Source: Thermoproteota archaeon
GTDB lineage: Archaea; Thermoproteota; Thermoprotei; Thermoproteales; Thermocladiaceae
Direction: 5' to 3'
DNA: 20,646 bases
Assembly: GCA_013153895.1 (NCBI GenBank)
Contig: JAADDN010000148.1
Span: 1 to 20,646 of the forward strand
Position numbers and translations under genes: made by a program. The notes under the pieces were generated by a model. The model saw only the letters and a program-made list of their open reading frames with translations, did not search any database and was not told the origin of the DNA. Positions 13,042 through 20,642 of this stretch are shown piece by piece (the first letter of the stretch is position 1; every line of letters begins with the position of its first letter).

Positions 13042-14574
13042 GTGAGCTCAGTAAAGCAGCTTGCTAGGATAGGCATACCATTAGCAATGTGTACTCAGCA
13101 CCCTGATTCTGCTAGCAGATGTATAGATGCGAACGAGGAAGTTCAGGAAGCAGTGAAAGACATCATGGATTTCGACTCAGGAGGATTCTGCTGTGATGAG
13201 AAGATGGTCGATTATGAAGGCAAGCTCACTCCATACCATCAAGTCAAGTGGATAGCGGAAGAGCTCTCAAGACTGGGGTTCAAGGCTGGTAGAGACTTCA
13301 TACTTACACCAAGATTACCAAATCCGAGACTTGAGAATCTTGATAGACATCTCATAGTTCTAATATCATCACTAGTCACGAACCTGGAGGTTCCAGATGC
13401 TGTAAAATACGTTATCAATCCTATGACTGGAAGCGTAGATGAGCTGCTTAAGCTGCAGAAGAGGTTATGGAACATTCAGAAACTTCTCGAGGATGAGGCT
13501 GGTAGAAAACTAGGCTTCGAGGTCTCTGTAATACCACTGATAGAGGATGTTGAAGTAATGTTGAACATAGATAACCTAATCAAGAGATGGCTCATAGAGA
13601 CAGTAATGTTCACCGAGCGTGGAGAAGCTAGAATAATGATTGGAAAATCTGACCCAGCAATGATATATGGACATGCACCATCAATAATAAGCATAAAGAT
13701 AGCACTATCAAGATTATGGAAGATAAGTAAAGAGCTCGACATAAAGATATACCCAATAATAGGCGTAGGAAGACTACCCTTCAGAGGTCACCTAAGTCCA
13801 GAAGCAGTAAACGAGTTCGCAGACACATACAGATGGTTCTACACTGTAACAATACAGTCAGGAATAAGGTTCGACATGGGTCCAACAGCAGTCAGAGAAG
13901 TATTAATGAACCTACAGGACAAGATTGGAAGAGCACCAAGAATATATAGTGAGAACGAGGAAGAAATACTAAAGAAAGCATGTAAGATACTTGTAGCAGA
14001 ATACTTAAGAATAGTTATCAGACTTGCAGATAAGATACTAATAATAAACAGCTTTATACCAAAGAGGAGAGATAGAATGGATGTAACAAAATACTCAAGA
14101 AGCATACAGGAAAGCGCCCTCTTTAGTGAAGATAGAGAACTAATCGAGATCGTTGAAGATAGAAACATAATACTTCCAAGAGCGATAAACTTTGTAGCAG
14201 CATTATACACTATGGGTATAGCACCAACATTACTAGGCTTAGGTAGAGGACTTAGAAGAGTAGAGAAAGAACTTGGAGGTGAAGCATTAGAATTAGTCAT
14301 AAAAGAACTATCACCAATAATATACAAGGACCTCGAGTTCGATCTAGCACTTCTAGAACCATCACTAGCTAGAAAATACATGGATAGTAGAGCCTTCAAA
14401 CTATACATGGATGATATAGAAGAGATAAGAAACATGTTCAATATCGAGCCATTAAGAGAAGAGTGGGTTGAAAAACATAGAGAACTAATAATGTTATTCT
14501 ACAAGAACTTTGGAAAAGCTGAGAGCGTAAAATATCTAATAGAGGCGGGAATCGTAAGAGGAAGCTTAGGTTAA
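13042..14574 (+). CDS. ppcA: Phosphoenolpyruvate carboxylase, archaeal type
   Basis: PpcA adds bicarbonate to PEP to give oxaloacetate, the anaplerotic or CO2-fixing entry to the C4 acid pool. At 510 aa it is the short archaeal form, about half the length of bacterial PEPC. Signature segments are CTQHPDS at 17-23, FDSGGFCCDEKMVDYEGK at 44-61, LTPRLPNPRLE near 88-98, RIMIGKSDPAMIYGHAP at 197-213 and GRLPFRGHLSPEAVNEFADTYRWF near 243-266. The start is GTG at 13042, chosen because no ATG precedes the conserved N-terminus and a TATA core lies upstream. Its tail overlaps the convergent pantoate kinase gene by 9 bp. The frame is intact. Confidence 0.94.
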   Translation: MSSVKQLARIGIPLAMCTQHPDSASRCIDANEEVQEAVKDIMDFDSGGFCCDEKMVDYEGKLTPYHQVKWIAEELSRLGFKAGRDFILTPRLPNPRLENLDRHLIVLISSLVTNLEVPDAVKYVINPMTGSVDELLKLQKRLWNIQKLLEDEAGRKLGFEVSVIPLIEDVEVMLNIDNLIKRWLIETVMFTERGEARIMIGKSDPAMIYGHAPSIISIKIALSRLWKISKELDIKIYPIIGVGRLPFRGHLSPEAVNEFADTYRWFYTVTIQSGIRFDMGPTAVREVLMNLQDKIGRAPRIYSENEEEILKKACKILVAEYLRIVIRLADKILIINSFIPKRRDRMDVTKYSRSIQESALFSEDRELIEIVEDRNIILPRAINFVAALYTMGIAPTLLGLGRGLRRVEKELGGEALELVIKELSPIIYKDLEFDLALLEPSLARKYMDSRAFKLYMDDIEEIRNMFNIEPLREEWVEKHRELIMLFYKNFGKAESVKYLIEAGIVRGSLG

Positions 14575-15477
14575 GAAGATACGTAACCCATCTTTAGTAA
14601 GCTTAAATATTCTACATACACCAAACATAGACCTAACACGCTCATATACTTCATCAAGAAAATCTCTCTCAGGAACTATTACTAGAACTCTCTTCTTAAC
14701 ATAATAACCTATGAGAAATCTCTTAAGAATTTTTAATTTATCTTCAATAGAATTATTCAAAAATCCTACAAGTTTTGAAAAATTATATGAACATTCTAGA
14801 AAATTCTCTAAAGACGGATCTTCAAGAACCTTATGAATATAAGTATCTGAGTATCTAACTATCTTATCATATTTCTCTCTTAACATTATATCTGTTGTTA
14901 AATTTATCTCAAGTTCACTTGTTAGAATTGTATAATCATTTCTATAACATATCTTTATAATTTTTCCATCATGCTTAGGCGCTCCTGGACTTATCCTTAT
15001 CTCTAGTTCTCCACCATACACTTCTGCAATAACATCTCCTAACCCGAGAAGAGACTTCACTTCTGCTAGATGTGCTTTTTCGATTGCTTTATCTATGTTC
15101 AAGCATTTGTGAAGAGCTATGCTATATGTTATACATAGTGCAGCACTTAAGCCATATCCTGAGCCTAGAGGTGCATTACATTCACAGTTAATTATGAATG
15201 AGGAGTTGTTGTCTATAAGTTTGTTTAAGATTTCAATATTTTTTAGATTTATTTTCTTACCATTTAGCTCTACTATTCTGATAGGATTCTTATCGTGTTT
15301 TGATTCTATGAATTTTATTTCTGCTTTGAGTCCTGGTTCTATCACTATTCCTGCTCCTATAGATCCTGATTCATATTCATCTCTTCTCCAACATATCTTC
15401 CATATTCCTGTTATATGTAATGGTAAGATTATTAAACATCTCTGTATCTGATCAGTGCCCGGGGGAACCTTCCTCAT
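14566..15477 (-). CDS. Pantoate kinase (GHMP family, archaeal CoA synthesis)
   Basis: Archaea make 4'-phosphopantothenate by phosphorylating pantoate first; this 303-aa GHMP kinase fits that enzyme (COG1829). Visible are PLHITGIWKI at 19-28, the GSIGAG turn at 38-43, the phosphate-binding PLGSGYGLSAA at 103-113, and GLGDVIAEVYGGELEIRISPGAP at 145-167. ATG 15477 is the only start codon before the conserved domain, and it adds about 13 residues (MRKVPPGTDQIQR) that look unlike family N-termini. That segment coincides with a candidate C/D-box sRNA, so the encoding DNA may have two uses. The phosphopantothenate synthetase partner is not in the window. Confidence 0.82.
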   Translation of the reverse strand: MRKVPPGTDQIQRCLIILPLHITGIWKICWRRDEYESGSIGAGIVIEPGLKAEIKFIESKHDKNPIRIVELNGKKINLKNIEILNKLIDNNSSFIINCECNAPLGSGYGLSAALCITYSIALHKCLNIDKAIEKAHLAEVKSLLGLGDVIAEVYGGELEIRISPGAPKHDGKIIKICYRNDYTILTSELEINLTTDIMLREKYDKIVRYSDTYIHKVLEDPSLENFLECSYNFSKLVGFLNNSIEDKLKILKRFLIGYYVKKRVLVIVPERDFLDEVYERVRSMFGVCRIFKLTKDGLRIFLT

Positions 15478-15503
15478 TACTCGGTTCTGGGATCCTTCAT
15501 CAT
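15452..15503 (-). ncRNA. Candidate C/D-box sRNA (2'-O-methylation guide)
   Basis: Read on minus: exact box C ATGATGA (15503-15497), 12-nt guide, D'-like CCGA (15484-15481, one mismatch to CTGA), 3-nt spacer, C'-like ATGAGGA (15477-15471, one mismatch), 15-nt guide, exact box D CTGA (15455-15452). The total of 52 nt and these spacings are typical for archaeal C/D sRNAs. The segment is GC-rich compared with its surroundings. It overlaps the first codons of the pantoate kinase gene, with the ATG inside C'. Both internal boxes are imperfect, no terminal stem is clear, and I have not matched the guides to rRNA. Confidence 0.35.
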
Positions 15504-15542
15504 TAGAAATATTTCTACTCTGAAGTGCTTCTTTACTACAAG

Positions 15543-15551
15543 ATTTATTAA
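15543..15551 (+). promoter_or_regulatory. TATA-like box for the roadblock gene
   Basis: The TTTATTA core lies about 39 bp before ATG 15586, giving a short leader that contains the purine-rich GAGAGGAGAG (15576-15585) directly before the ATG. Confidence 0.35.
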
Positions 15552-15585
15552 CTAGCTAATTAAGTAGTTATCTACGAGAGGAGAG

Positions 15586-16002
15586 ATGTCTGTAGACGTA
15601 TTTCCTCGTAGATCGGAGGGTATATCTAACCAACTTGAGGAGATATCTCGAGAATTCGTAGCACGGTGTGGAAACGAGATTGAGGGTCTAGTCATAACTA
15701 GAGCTGATGGTCTAGTAATATATGCATATAAGGTAAGGGAGCAGAGGATGGATGAGAGAGCTATATCTGCTATGGTTACTGCAGCTGTTGGTTCATCTAG
15801 GAGAATATTTAGACAGTTAAAGAATGGTAATGTGAGTCTAATACTCATAGAAGGTGACTCAGGTAAGCTAATAATAAGACCAATAAGCATAGATGGCAGA
15901 GAGATCTTCATAGGAGTACTAACGCCTAGCGAGGCTAATCTTGGCCTGATATTCCTTGAGTTAGATAGGTATGCTTCAAGAGTCAGAGAGATTCTAAGGT
16001 GA
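15586..16002 (+). CDS. Roadblock/LC7 domain protein
   Basis: This 138-aa protein is almost wholly one roadblock/LC7 domain: an N-terminal helix, then IEGLVITRADGLVIYAY (about 32-48, the first strand pair), helix AISAMVTAAVGSSRRIF, strands around VSLILIEGDSGKLIIRPI, IFIGVLTPSEANLGLIFLEL, and a final helix. Such proteins dimerise and control small Ras-like GTPases, as MglB does with MglA, or act as scaffolds. No GTPase gene is adjacent. It is preceded by a strong purine-rich ribosome binding site and followed after 4 bp by the next gene, so the two are very likely cotranscribed. Confidence 0.85.
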   Translation: MSVDVFPRRSEGISNQLEEISREFVARCGNEIEGLVITRADGLVIYAYKVREQRMDERAISAMVTAAVGSSRRIFRQLKNGNVSLILIEGDSGKLIIRPISIDGREIFIGVLTPSEANLGLIFLELDRYASRVREILR

Positions 16003-16006
16003 TCGT

Positions 16007-16489
16007 ATGGCAACTAAGCTACAGCTTCCAGTTCAGGACATAAAGGATCTAGCAATAACTAGCCTGCTCGTAGCATCTCACATAGCTATGGGAGGAGAAA
16101 CAACATCATCAATAATAGAGCTTGCTGCTGATCTTGCAGCTAGGTTTGCCGTAGAGAGCGGGATCATAGAGGATACTAAAGATCCTAAGAGACTTGTAGA
16201 GAGTGTTGTTAGAGCATTAACACAGAGCAAGATAAAGACCATGGACGCGATTGATCTATCATATAACGGTAAGGAGCTTCTAGTAAAGGTTCAGAACTGC
16301 GTATTTAAGGGATTATGTAACTGTGTAATGATGAGATGGGACGTTTATGAGCAGATGTTTGGTAAGAGACCTTGTCCTGTAGCATCCTTTCTAAAGTACT
16401 TGTTCGAGCATCAGCTAGATAAGAAGATGGATATAGCTAGCGTAGAGTGTAAGGATGGTACAGGAACTTTAAGATTAGTAGAGATCTAA
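16007..16489 (+). CDS. Hypothetical protein coupled to roadblock gene, 160 aa
   Basis: I do not recognise this family with confidence. The N-terminal half is helical (LAITSLLVASHIAMGG, then IIELAADLAARFAVESG). The C-terminal half has a cysteine cluster CVFKGLCNC (about 103-111), a further RPCPVASFLKYLFEH segment (about 122-136), and a terminal beta hairpin with C148 (VECKDGTGTLRLVE). The layout of cysteines before a final strand pair is faintly like V4R-type ligand-binding domains, but this is not firm. It starts 4 bp after the roadblock stop, so it is a likely functional partner. Its tail overlaps the convergent NAD(P)HX repair gene by 15 bp. Confidence 0.65.
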   Translation: MATKLQLPVQDIKDLAITSLLVASHIAMGGETTSSIIELAADLAARFAVESGIIEDTKDPKRLVESVVRALTQSKIKTMDAIDLSYNGKELLVKVQNCVFKGLCNCVMMRWDVYEQMFGKRPCPVASFLKYLFEHQLDKKMDIASVECKDGTGTLRLVEI

Positions 16490-18097
16490 TGATCGTAAGA
16501 TCCTAATGGAAGGCTCATGGAGAACTCTCTCAATTTCTTTATACTCATCTAACAGCTTCATCATTATTCTAGGAATATTCTCTAATATATCTGTAGGAAG
16601 CACATGATAACCTAGCTCTCTAGCTGTAACATCACCAGCTAAGCCAACAATGAACGCTCCTATACAGGCAGCATGAAAAACATCTTCACACTTCGTACAT
16701 AGGGCTGCTACAGCTCCCGATAAGATATCACCTGTTCCACCAACAGTCATAGATGGGTTACCTGTCATATTTATCTTCCACCTCTCACCATCAGTGATTA
16801 CATCTATGTTACCCTTTAACAATATTGTACCACCATCACACCTCTCTCTAACCTGTCTCGCAATCTCTTCACCTCTCCTCCATGGATTACCTATATTTGG
16901 TGGATTATCTCCTATGAGTAGCGAGTACTCTCGTAAGTGTGGTGTAACTATGACGTTCTTCTTAACATATCTAGCTAGCTCATGTCTTGCTAGTGCCTTT
17001 ATGCCATCTGCATCAACTATGATCTTCTTACCTGACTCGACAAGTCTCTTAAATAGTTCAGCTACAAAGTTCATTGTCTGATCTCTAGTGCTTATTCCTG
17101 GGCCGATAAGTACCACTTCTGCTCTAGTACAGTACTGATATACTAGGTCAACATGTTCTTCAGTGAAGTACTTACCTTCGACTGGTATAACTATGAGGTT
17201 AGGTGTCTGAGATCTTATGTCGTGTGCTGCTGTTCTAGGTGCTATCACGGTTACTATATCTACTCCAAGTCTGAAAGCTGTTAATGCTGCTAATGCAGGT
17301 GCTCCAGCGAACTCATCTGATCCTCCGACTATTATTATTCTTCCATGCTCACCTTTCCTACTTTCTCTTCTTCTCTGCCATTTTAAGTATATTAGGTCTC
17401 CTGGACCTACAACATGTTCTGCTTCTCTAGGTATACCTATGTCTACTATTATCAGCTTTCCAACATATTTTTCTGCATCTCTGTTTAATAGTCCTATCTT
17501 TGGTCTATGCATGGTTATAGTTACATCTCCTCTAACTGCTACGTCTCTCACAGTTCCTGTATCTGGATCTAGGCCGCTTGGTACATCTACGCATATTTTT
17601 AATGCTTTTGACATATTTATGAGACGTATAGCATTATATTGTAGATCTCTGAGCGCTCCTCTTATACCTGTCCCAAGTATAGCATCAACTATTATGTCAG
17701 GCCAGGTCACTATTATGTCCATTATTGAGTATAGCTCGAATGGGGTCGTGATCTCGTATGTCTCTACTCCAATGAGCTTAGCTATCTTGAAGTTCTCTCT
17801 CGCTATCTCTGATCTAGAGTCCTCTATTCTTCCAAGTATTATGAGCTTAACTTCTCTATCATGTTCATGTAAGTATCTTGCTGCTACTGCTCCATCACCA
17901 CCATTATCTCCTAAGCCACATATTACGGTTATTCTTCTCTTGTCTGGATAGTTCTCTATTATGTACTTTGCTACTTCTCTTCCAGCGTTCTCCATCAGTA
18001 TTCTCCTAGGTATGCCTAGATACTCGCAGTTTCTATCTATCATGTACATCTCTGTGGTTGTGAGTGGTCTCACTATGAGTGTATAAGCGTAACGCAT
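16475..18097 (-). CDS. nnr: Bifunctional NAD(P)H-hydrate epimerase / ADP-dependent dehydratase
   Basis: This enzyme repairs hydrated NAD(P)H, which forms readily at high temperature. The N-terminal epimerase domain (about 10-235) shows MENAGREVA near 35-43, CGLGDNGGDG at 60-69 and CVDVPSGLDPDTG at 169-181. The C-terminal dehydratase, a ribokinase-like fold (about 245-520), shows IIIVGGSDEFAGAPALAA near 254-271, IIVDADGIKAL at 359-369, TPHLREY at 385-391 and the active-site NPSMTVGGTGDILSG at 447-461. The longest frame begins at ATG 18097, but a TATA core at 18096-18106 lies on top of that codon; GTG 18073 (giving RPLTTTEM at the N-terminus) is better placed for a leaderless start and fits family N-termini. 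Confidence 0.93.
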   Translation of the reverse strand: MRYAYTLIVRPLTTTEMYMIDRNCEYLGIPRRILMENAGREVAKYIIENYPDKRRITVICGLGDNGGDGAVAARYLHEHDREVKLIILGRIEDSRSEIARENFKIAKLIGVETYEITTPFELYSIMDIIVTWPDIIVDAILGTGIRGALRDLQYNAIRLINMSKALKICVDVPSGLDPDTGTVRDVAVRGDVTITMHRPKIGLLNRDAEKYVGKLIIVDIGIPREAEHVVGPGDLIYLKWQRRRESRKGEHGRIIIVGGSDEFAGAPALAALTAFRLGVDIVTVIAPRTAAHDIRSQTPNLIVIPVEGKYFTEEHVDLVYQYCTRAEVVLIGPGISTRDQTMNFVAELFKRLVESGKKIIVDADGIKALARHELARYVKKNVIVTPHLREYSLLIGDNPPNIGNPWRRGEEIARQVRERCDGGTILLKGNIDVITDGERWKINMTGNPSMTVGGTGDILSGAVAALCTKCEDVFHAACIGAFIVGLAGDVTARELGYHVLPTDILENIPRIMMKLLDEYKEIERVLHEPSIRILRSLDLY

Positions 18098-18106
18098 TTA
18101 TTTAAG
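18096..18106. promoter_or_regulatory. Shared bidirectional TATA box, nnr and nuoA
   Basis: The core ATTTATTTAAG lies about 25 bp from GTG 18126 (nuoA, plus) and about 28 bp from GTG 18073 (nnr, minus; CTTAAATAAA on that strand). The symmetry supports the GTG starts on both sides and leaderless messages. Confidence 0.5.
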
Positions 18107-18125
18107 CTAGATCTTTAGTAGATGA

Positions 18126-18476
18126 GTGATCTGGTTTCTCATCTATGCTGTACTATGTGTAGCAATTCTAGTCATAGTACTCATGCTAGGTCTAGTGATA
18201 AGTAGGAGGTATGGTGGTCCTAGACAGATAAAGTCGATGAGGTTTGAGGCAGGTAACCCACCTATGGATAAGGTGAGGAAGAAGCTGATAATGCAGTACT
18301 TTGGTTACGTGTTCATGGCCGTGTGTCTGGAATGTGTAACATTGTACTTTCTTGTTTTATCAGCTTGTAGAGGAGTACTACAGCTAGTCTCAGTTCTAGC
18401 TCCCTGTCTACTGCTTCTGGCACTAGCCATAGTGCTAGGTTTAAGATATGTCACTAGACTTGAGGAGTGGTTATGA
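18126..18476 (+). CDS. nuoA: Complex I-like subunit A (NuoA/NdhC)
   Basis: NuoA is a small membrane subunit of respiratory complex I-type oxidoreductases, at the junction of the membrane and peripheral arms. The protein is 116 aa with three hydrophobic segments (about 2-25, 59-83 and 87-107). The conserved loop RFEAGNPPMDKVRKKLIMQYFGY (about 39-61) matches the family pattern of FE-GNPP followed by a basic stretch and QY. The acidic residue of helix 2 is E69 in VCLECVTLYF. The start is GTG 18126, supported by the TATA core 25 bp upstream. The stop overlaps the next gene's ATG (ATGA). Confidence 0.88.
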   Translation: MIWFLIYAVLCVAILVIVLMLGLVISRRYGGPRQIKSMRFEAGNPPMDKVRKKLIMQYFGYVFMAVCLECVTLYFLVLSACRGVLQLVSVLAPCLLLLALAIVLGLRYVTRLEEWL

Positions 18477-20134
18477 AGATCGTAGATAAAGTTCTGAGAT
18501 GGGCTATAGGATACTCTCTCTGGCCAGTTCACCTAGTAACAGCGTGTTGTGGTGTAGAGTTTGCTCACGTTTTTGCTCCTGGATTTGATGCTGAGAGGCA
18601 TGGTGTCTTACCTATGCCAGCTCTCAGACAGTGTAATATAATGATTATTGAAGGTACTATAAGTTTAAAGATGGCTAAACATGTGAGACTAGTATATGAT
18701 CAGATGCCTGAGCCTAAATATGTCATAGCTATGGGATCCTGTGCATCAAATTACGGAGTCTTCTCAGGTAGCTATCACATAGTTAGAGCGTGTGATGTTG
18801 TACCAGTAGACATATATGTGCCAGGATGCCCACCTCTCCCAGAGGCTGTCTTGAGAGCAATAGTTGAGCTTCAGAAGAAGGTGATAGAGAAGTCTAGGAA
18901 GAATGATAGTGAGAATGTAAGGAGCAGATGGCTCAAGCTAGGTCTCTTCACTATCGAGAAAGTTGAGAAGATATCTGAGAATGAGAGATTAATAAGCCTC
19001 ATAATAGGTCCTCAACATCCAGGAAGTGGTCATTTCAGGTTCGTGATCTTCCTAGAAGGTGATGTAGTGAAAGATGTTGAGCCAGATCCAGGATATGTTC
19101 ATAGAGGAGTAGAGAAGCTTGTAGAGCAGAGACATTATTTATCGGTAATTCCAATGTTAGAGAGAGTATCACTTACAGATCCTATAAACATAGTTATGCC
19201 ATATGTTCACGCTATAGAGAAGCTTCTAAACATTAATGTTCCTGAAAAAGCTAGAGCTATCAGAACTCTTCTAGCAGAATTATCGAGAATAAGTACACAC
19301 TTATACGATCTTGGGATCTTATCAATAATGCTTGGACATAGTACAGGATACATGTGGTGTTTTGAAGCTAGAGAAGGAATATGTGAAATATTTAGTAGAT
19401 ATTCAGGTTCTAGACATGCACCAACATGTATAATACCTGGAGGAGTAAGATATGATATCACTAACAATATCATTAAAATGATAGAAAATTATTTAAACAT
19501 GTTAGAGAGATGGTTGAAAGCGTTTAAGAACATCTTTATAAATAATGCAGCAGTTAAAGCAAGATTGAGAGAAGTTGGAGTTCTCTCACGTGAAGATGCG
19601 ATAAAGCTAAATCTTGTTGGTCCAAATCTGAGAGCTTCAGGAGTTGAATATGATGCTAGAAAGGAGATAGGATACGAGTATTATAGTAATGTTGAGTTTG
19701 AAGTACCTGTACTTGATTCTGGTGATGCTTATGCGAGAATGATGTTGAGAGTTCTTGAGATAGAGCAGAGTATGAGAATTATAAGACAAGTCATTAAGAA
19801 CATTCCTGAAGGATCGGTAATATCTAGCGATCTCTTAGATATCTCTAAAGAACTTGGAATAGAGGTTGAAAGACCTAGTAACATAGTTAGAATATTAGCT
19901 AGAACAGTTCTACCTAAAGGAGAAGCTGAATCCTACGTTGAAGCTGCTAGAGGATTAACATATGTGTACGTATTAAGTAGAGGAGACTCAGAGAACTTGT
20001 ATAAAGCTAGGATAGTTACACCATCATACTACAATCTTCTCGGGATGATGAGAGCGATGATAGGGTATAGACTTGCAGATGTACCTGCAATATATGGTAG
20101 TTTTGGACATTTTCCACCTGAGTGCGATAGATAA
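18473..20134 (+). CDS. nuoBD: Fused NuoB-NuoD complex I subunits
   Basis: Two quinone-module subunits are in one chain. Using the 555-codon frame from GTG 18467 for numbering, NuoB spans about 1-140, with the N2 iron-sulfur ligands C27, C28, C92 and C121 (TACCGVEF, MGSCAS, VPGCPP). A linker of about 35 residues follows, then NuoD from about 176 to 555, with GPQHPGSGHFRF (180-191), DPGYVHRGVEKL (207-218) and AELSRISTHLYDLG (270-283). No NuoC sequence lies between. The hydrogenase CxxC motifs are absent, so the NuoD part does not bind Ni-Fe. The tyrosine expected near the quinone site appears as Leu (LERVSL, 231-236). I chose ATG 18473 because GAGGAG precedes it and it overlaps the nuoA stop. 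Confidence 0.92.
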   Translation: MKIVDKVLRWAIGYSLWPVHLVTACCGVEFAHVFAPGFDAERHGVLPMPALRQCNIMIIEGTISLKMAKHVRLVYDQMPEPKYVIAMGSCASNYGVFSGSYHIVRACDVVPVDIYVPGCPPLPEAVLRAIVELQKKVIEKSRKNDSENVRSRWLKLGLFTIEKVEKISENERLISLIIGPQHPGSGHFRFVIFLEGDVVKDVEPDPGYVHRGVEKLVEQRHYLSVIPMLERVSLTDPINIVMPYVHAIEKLLNINVPEKARAIRTLLAELSRISTHLYDLGILSIMLGHSTGYMWCFEAREGICEIFSRYSGSRHAPTCIIPGGVRYDITNNIIKMIENYLNMLERWLKAFKNIFINNAAVKARLREVGVLSREDAIKLNLVGPNLRASGVEYDARKEIGYEYYSNVEFEVPVLDSGDAYARMMLRVLEIEQSMRIIRQVIKNIPEGSVISSDLLDISKELGIEVERPSNIVRILARTVLPKGEAESYVEAARGLTYVYVLSRGDSENLYKARIVTPSYYNLLGMMRAMIGYRLADVPAIYGSFGHFPPECDR

Positions 20135-20139
20135 ATAAG
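20129..20139 (+). promoter_or_regulatory. TATA-like box before nuoJ
   Basis: AGATAAATAAG overlaps the nuoBD stop codon and is centred 26 bp before ATG 20160. It could give nuoJ and following genes their own leaderless transcript in addition to read-through from nuoA. Confidence 0.4.
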
Positions 20140-20156
20140 TCTTCTCTTAACGTTTA

Positions 20157-20642
20157 GTGATGAGTTATCTGATACTACTCATCATATCTATACTCTGTAT
20201 AGCATCTTCATACGGCATAATAAAGGTCAGAGATAACGTCATAGCAGCACTACTCCTACTCTGCTCAGCGTTATGTGTAGGAGCTTTAGCATACTTATCT
20301 ATGAATATTCTACTCACAATACTGGTACTTATAGTATATGTTGGAGTAGTAATAACCTTCATTGTAGTTGTAGCATCAGCTCTAGAGTCTATTGAACCAA
20401 TGCTTGATCTAAAACGTGCTATAGCTACGATAGTTCTAGGACTTGCTCTAGGACTGATGTTGGGAACATTTATTAAGTATCCAAGTGTTAAGTATAGCAG
20501 TTCATCTTACTCATTATCTAGCATCATAACAGCAATGTTAAATAATGTAGAATTTAGAACTATCACGATACTCATAATAGTACTCACGGTAGTAATGTTT
20601 TTAATAGTAATACAACTGTGCCGAAGAGGGATCACGAAGTGA
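20157..20642 (+). CDS. nuoJ: Complex I-like subunit J (NuoJ/ND6)
   Basis: This 161-aa membrane protein has about five hydrophobic segments. ILVLIVYVGVVITFIVVVASA (about 56-76) is the NuoJ signature helix: a VYVG stretch that forms the pi-bulge helix at the base of the proton-pumping arm. The rest is variable, as usual for the family. GTG 20157 is directly followed by ATG 20160; the ATG is better placed relative to the upstream TATA-like box. It follows nuoBD by about 22 bp, although in most archaeal complex I operons nuoH and nuoI precede nuoJ; they must lie elsewhere or downstream. Confidence 0.85.
   Translation: MMSYLILLIISILCIASSYGIIKVRDNVIAALLLLCSALCVGALAYLSMNILLTILVLIVYVGVVITFIVVVASALESIEPMLDLKRAIATIVLGLALGLMLGTFIKYPSVKYSSSSYSLSSIITAMLNNVEFRTITILIIVLTVVMFLIVIQLCRRGITK

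Noticed and set aside
13839..14441. 200-aa minus-strand reading frame
   Set aside because: Antisense of ppcA, serine/leucine-rich with no family pattern.
17217..17951. 244-aa plus-strand reading frame
   Set aside because: It is an antisense shadow of the NAD(P)HX repair gene, which carries clear motifs on the minus strand; the plus-strand product is low-complexity Ser/Pro/Ile.
18473..20134. Membrane-bound NiFe hydrogenase large subunit
   Set aside because: The NuoD part lacks both CxxC nickel-binding motifs; only a lone Cys appears in the terminal PPECDR.
20157..20171. Box C/D pair (GTGATGA and CTGA) at the nuoJ start
   Set aside because: The boxes are only a few bases apart, too close for a guide; GTGATG is simply the start-codon region.
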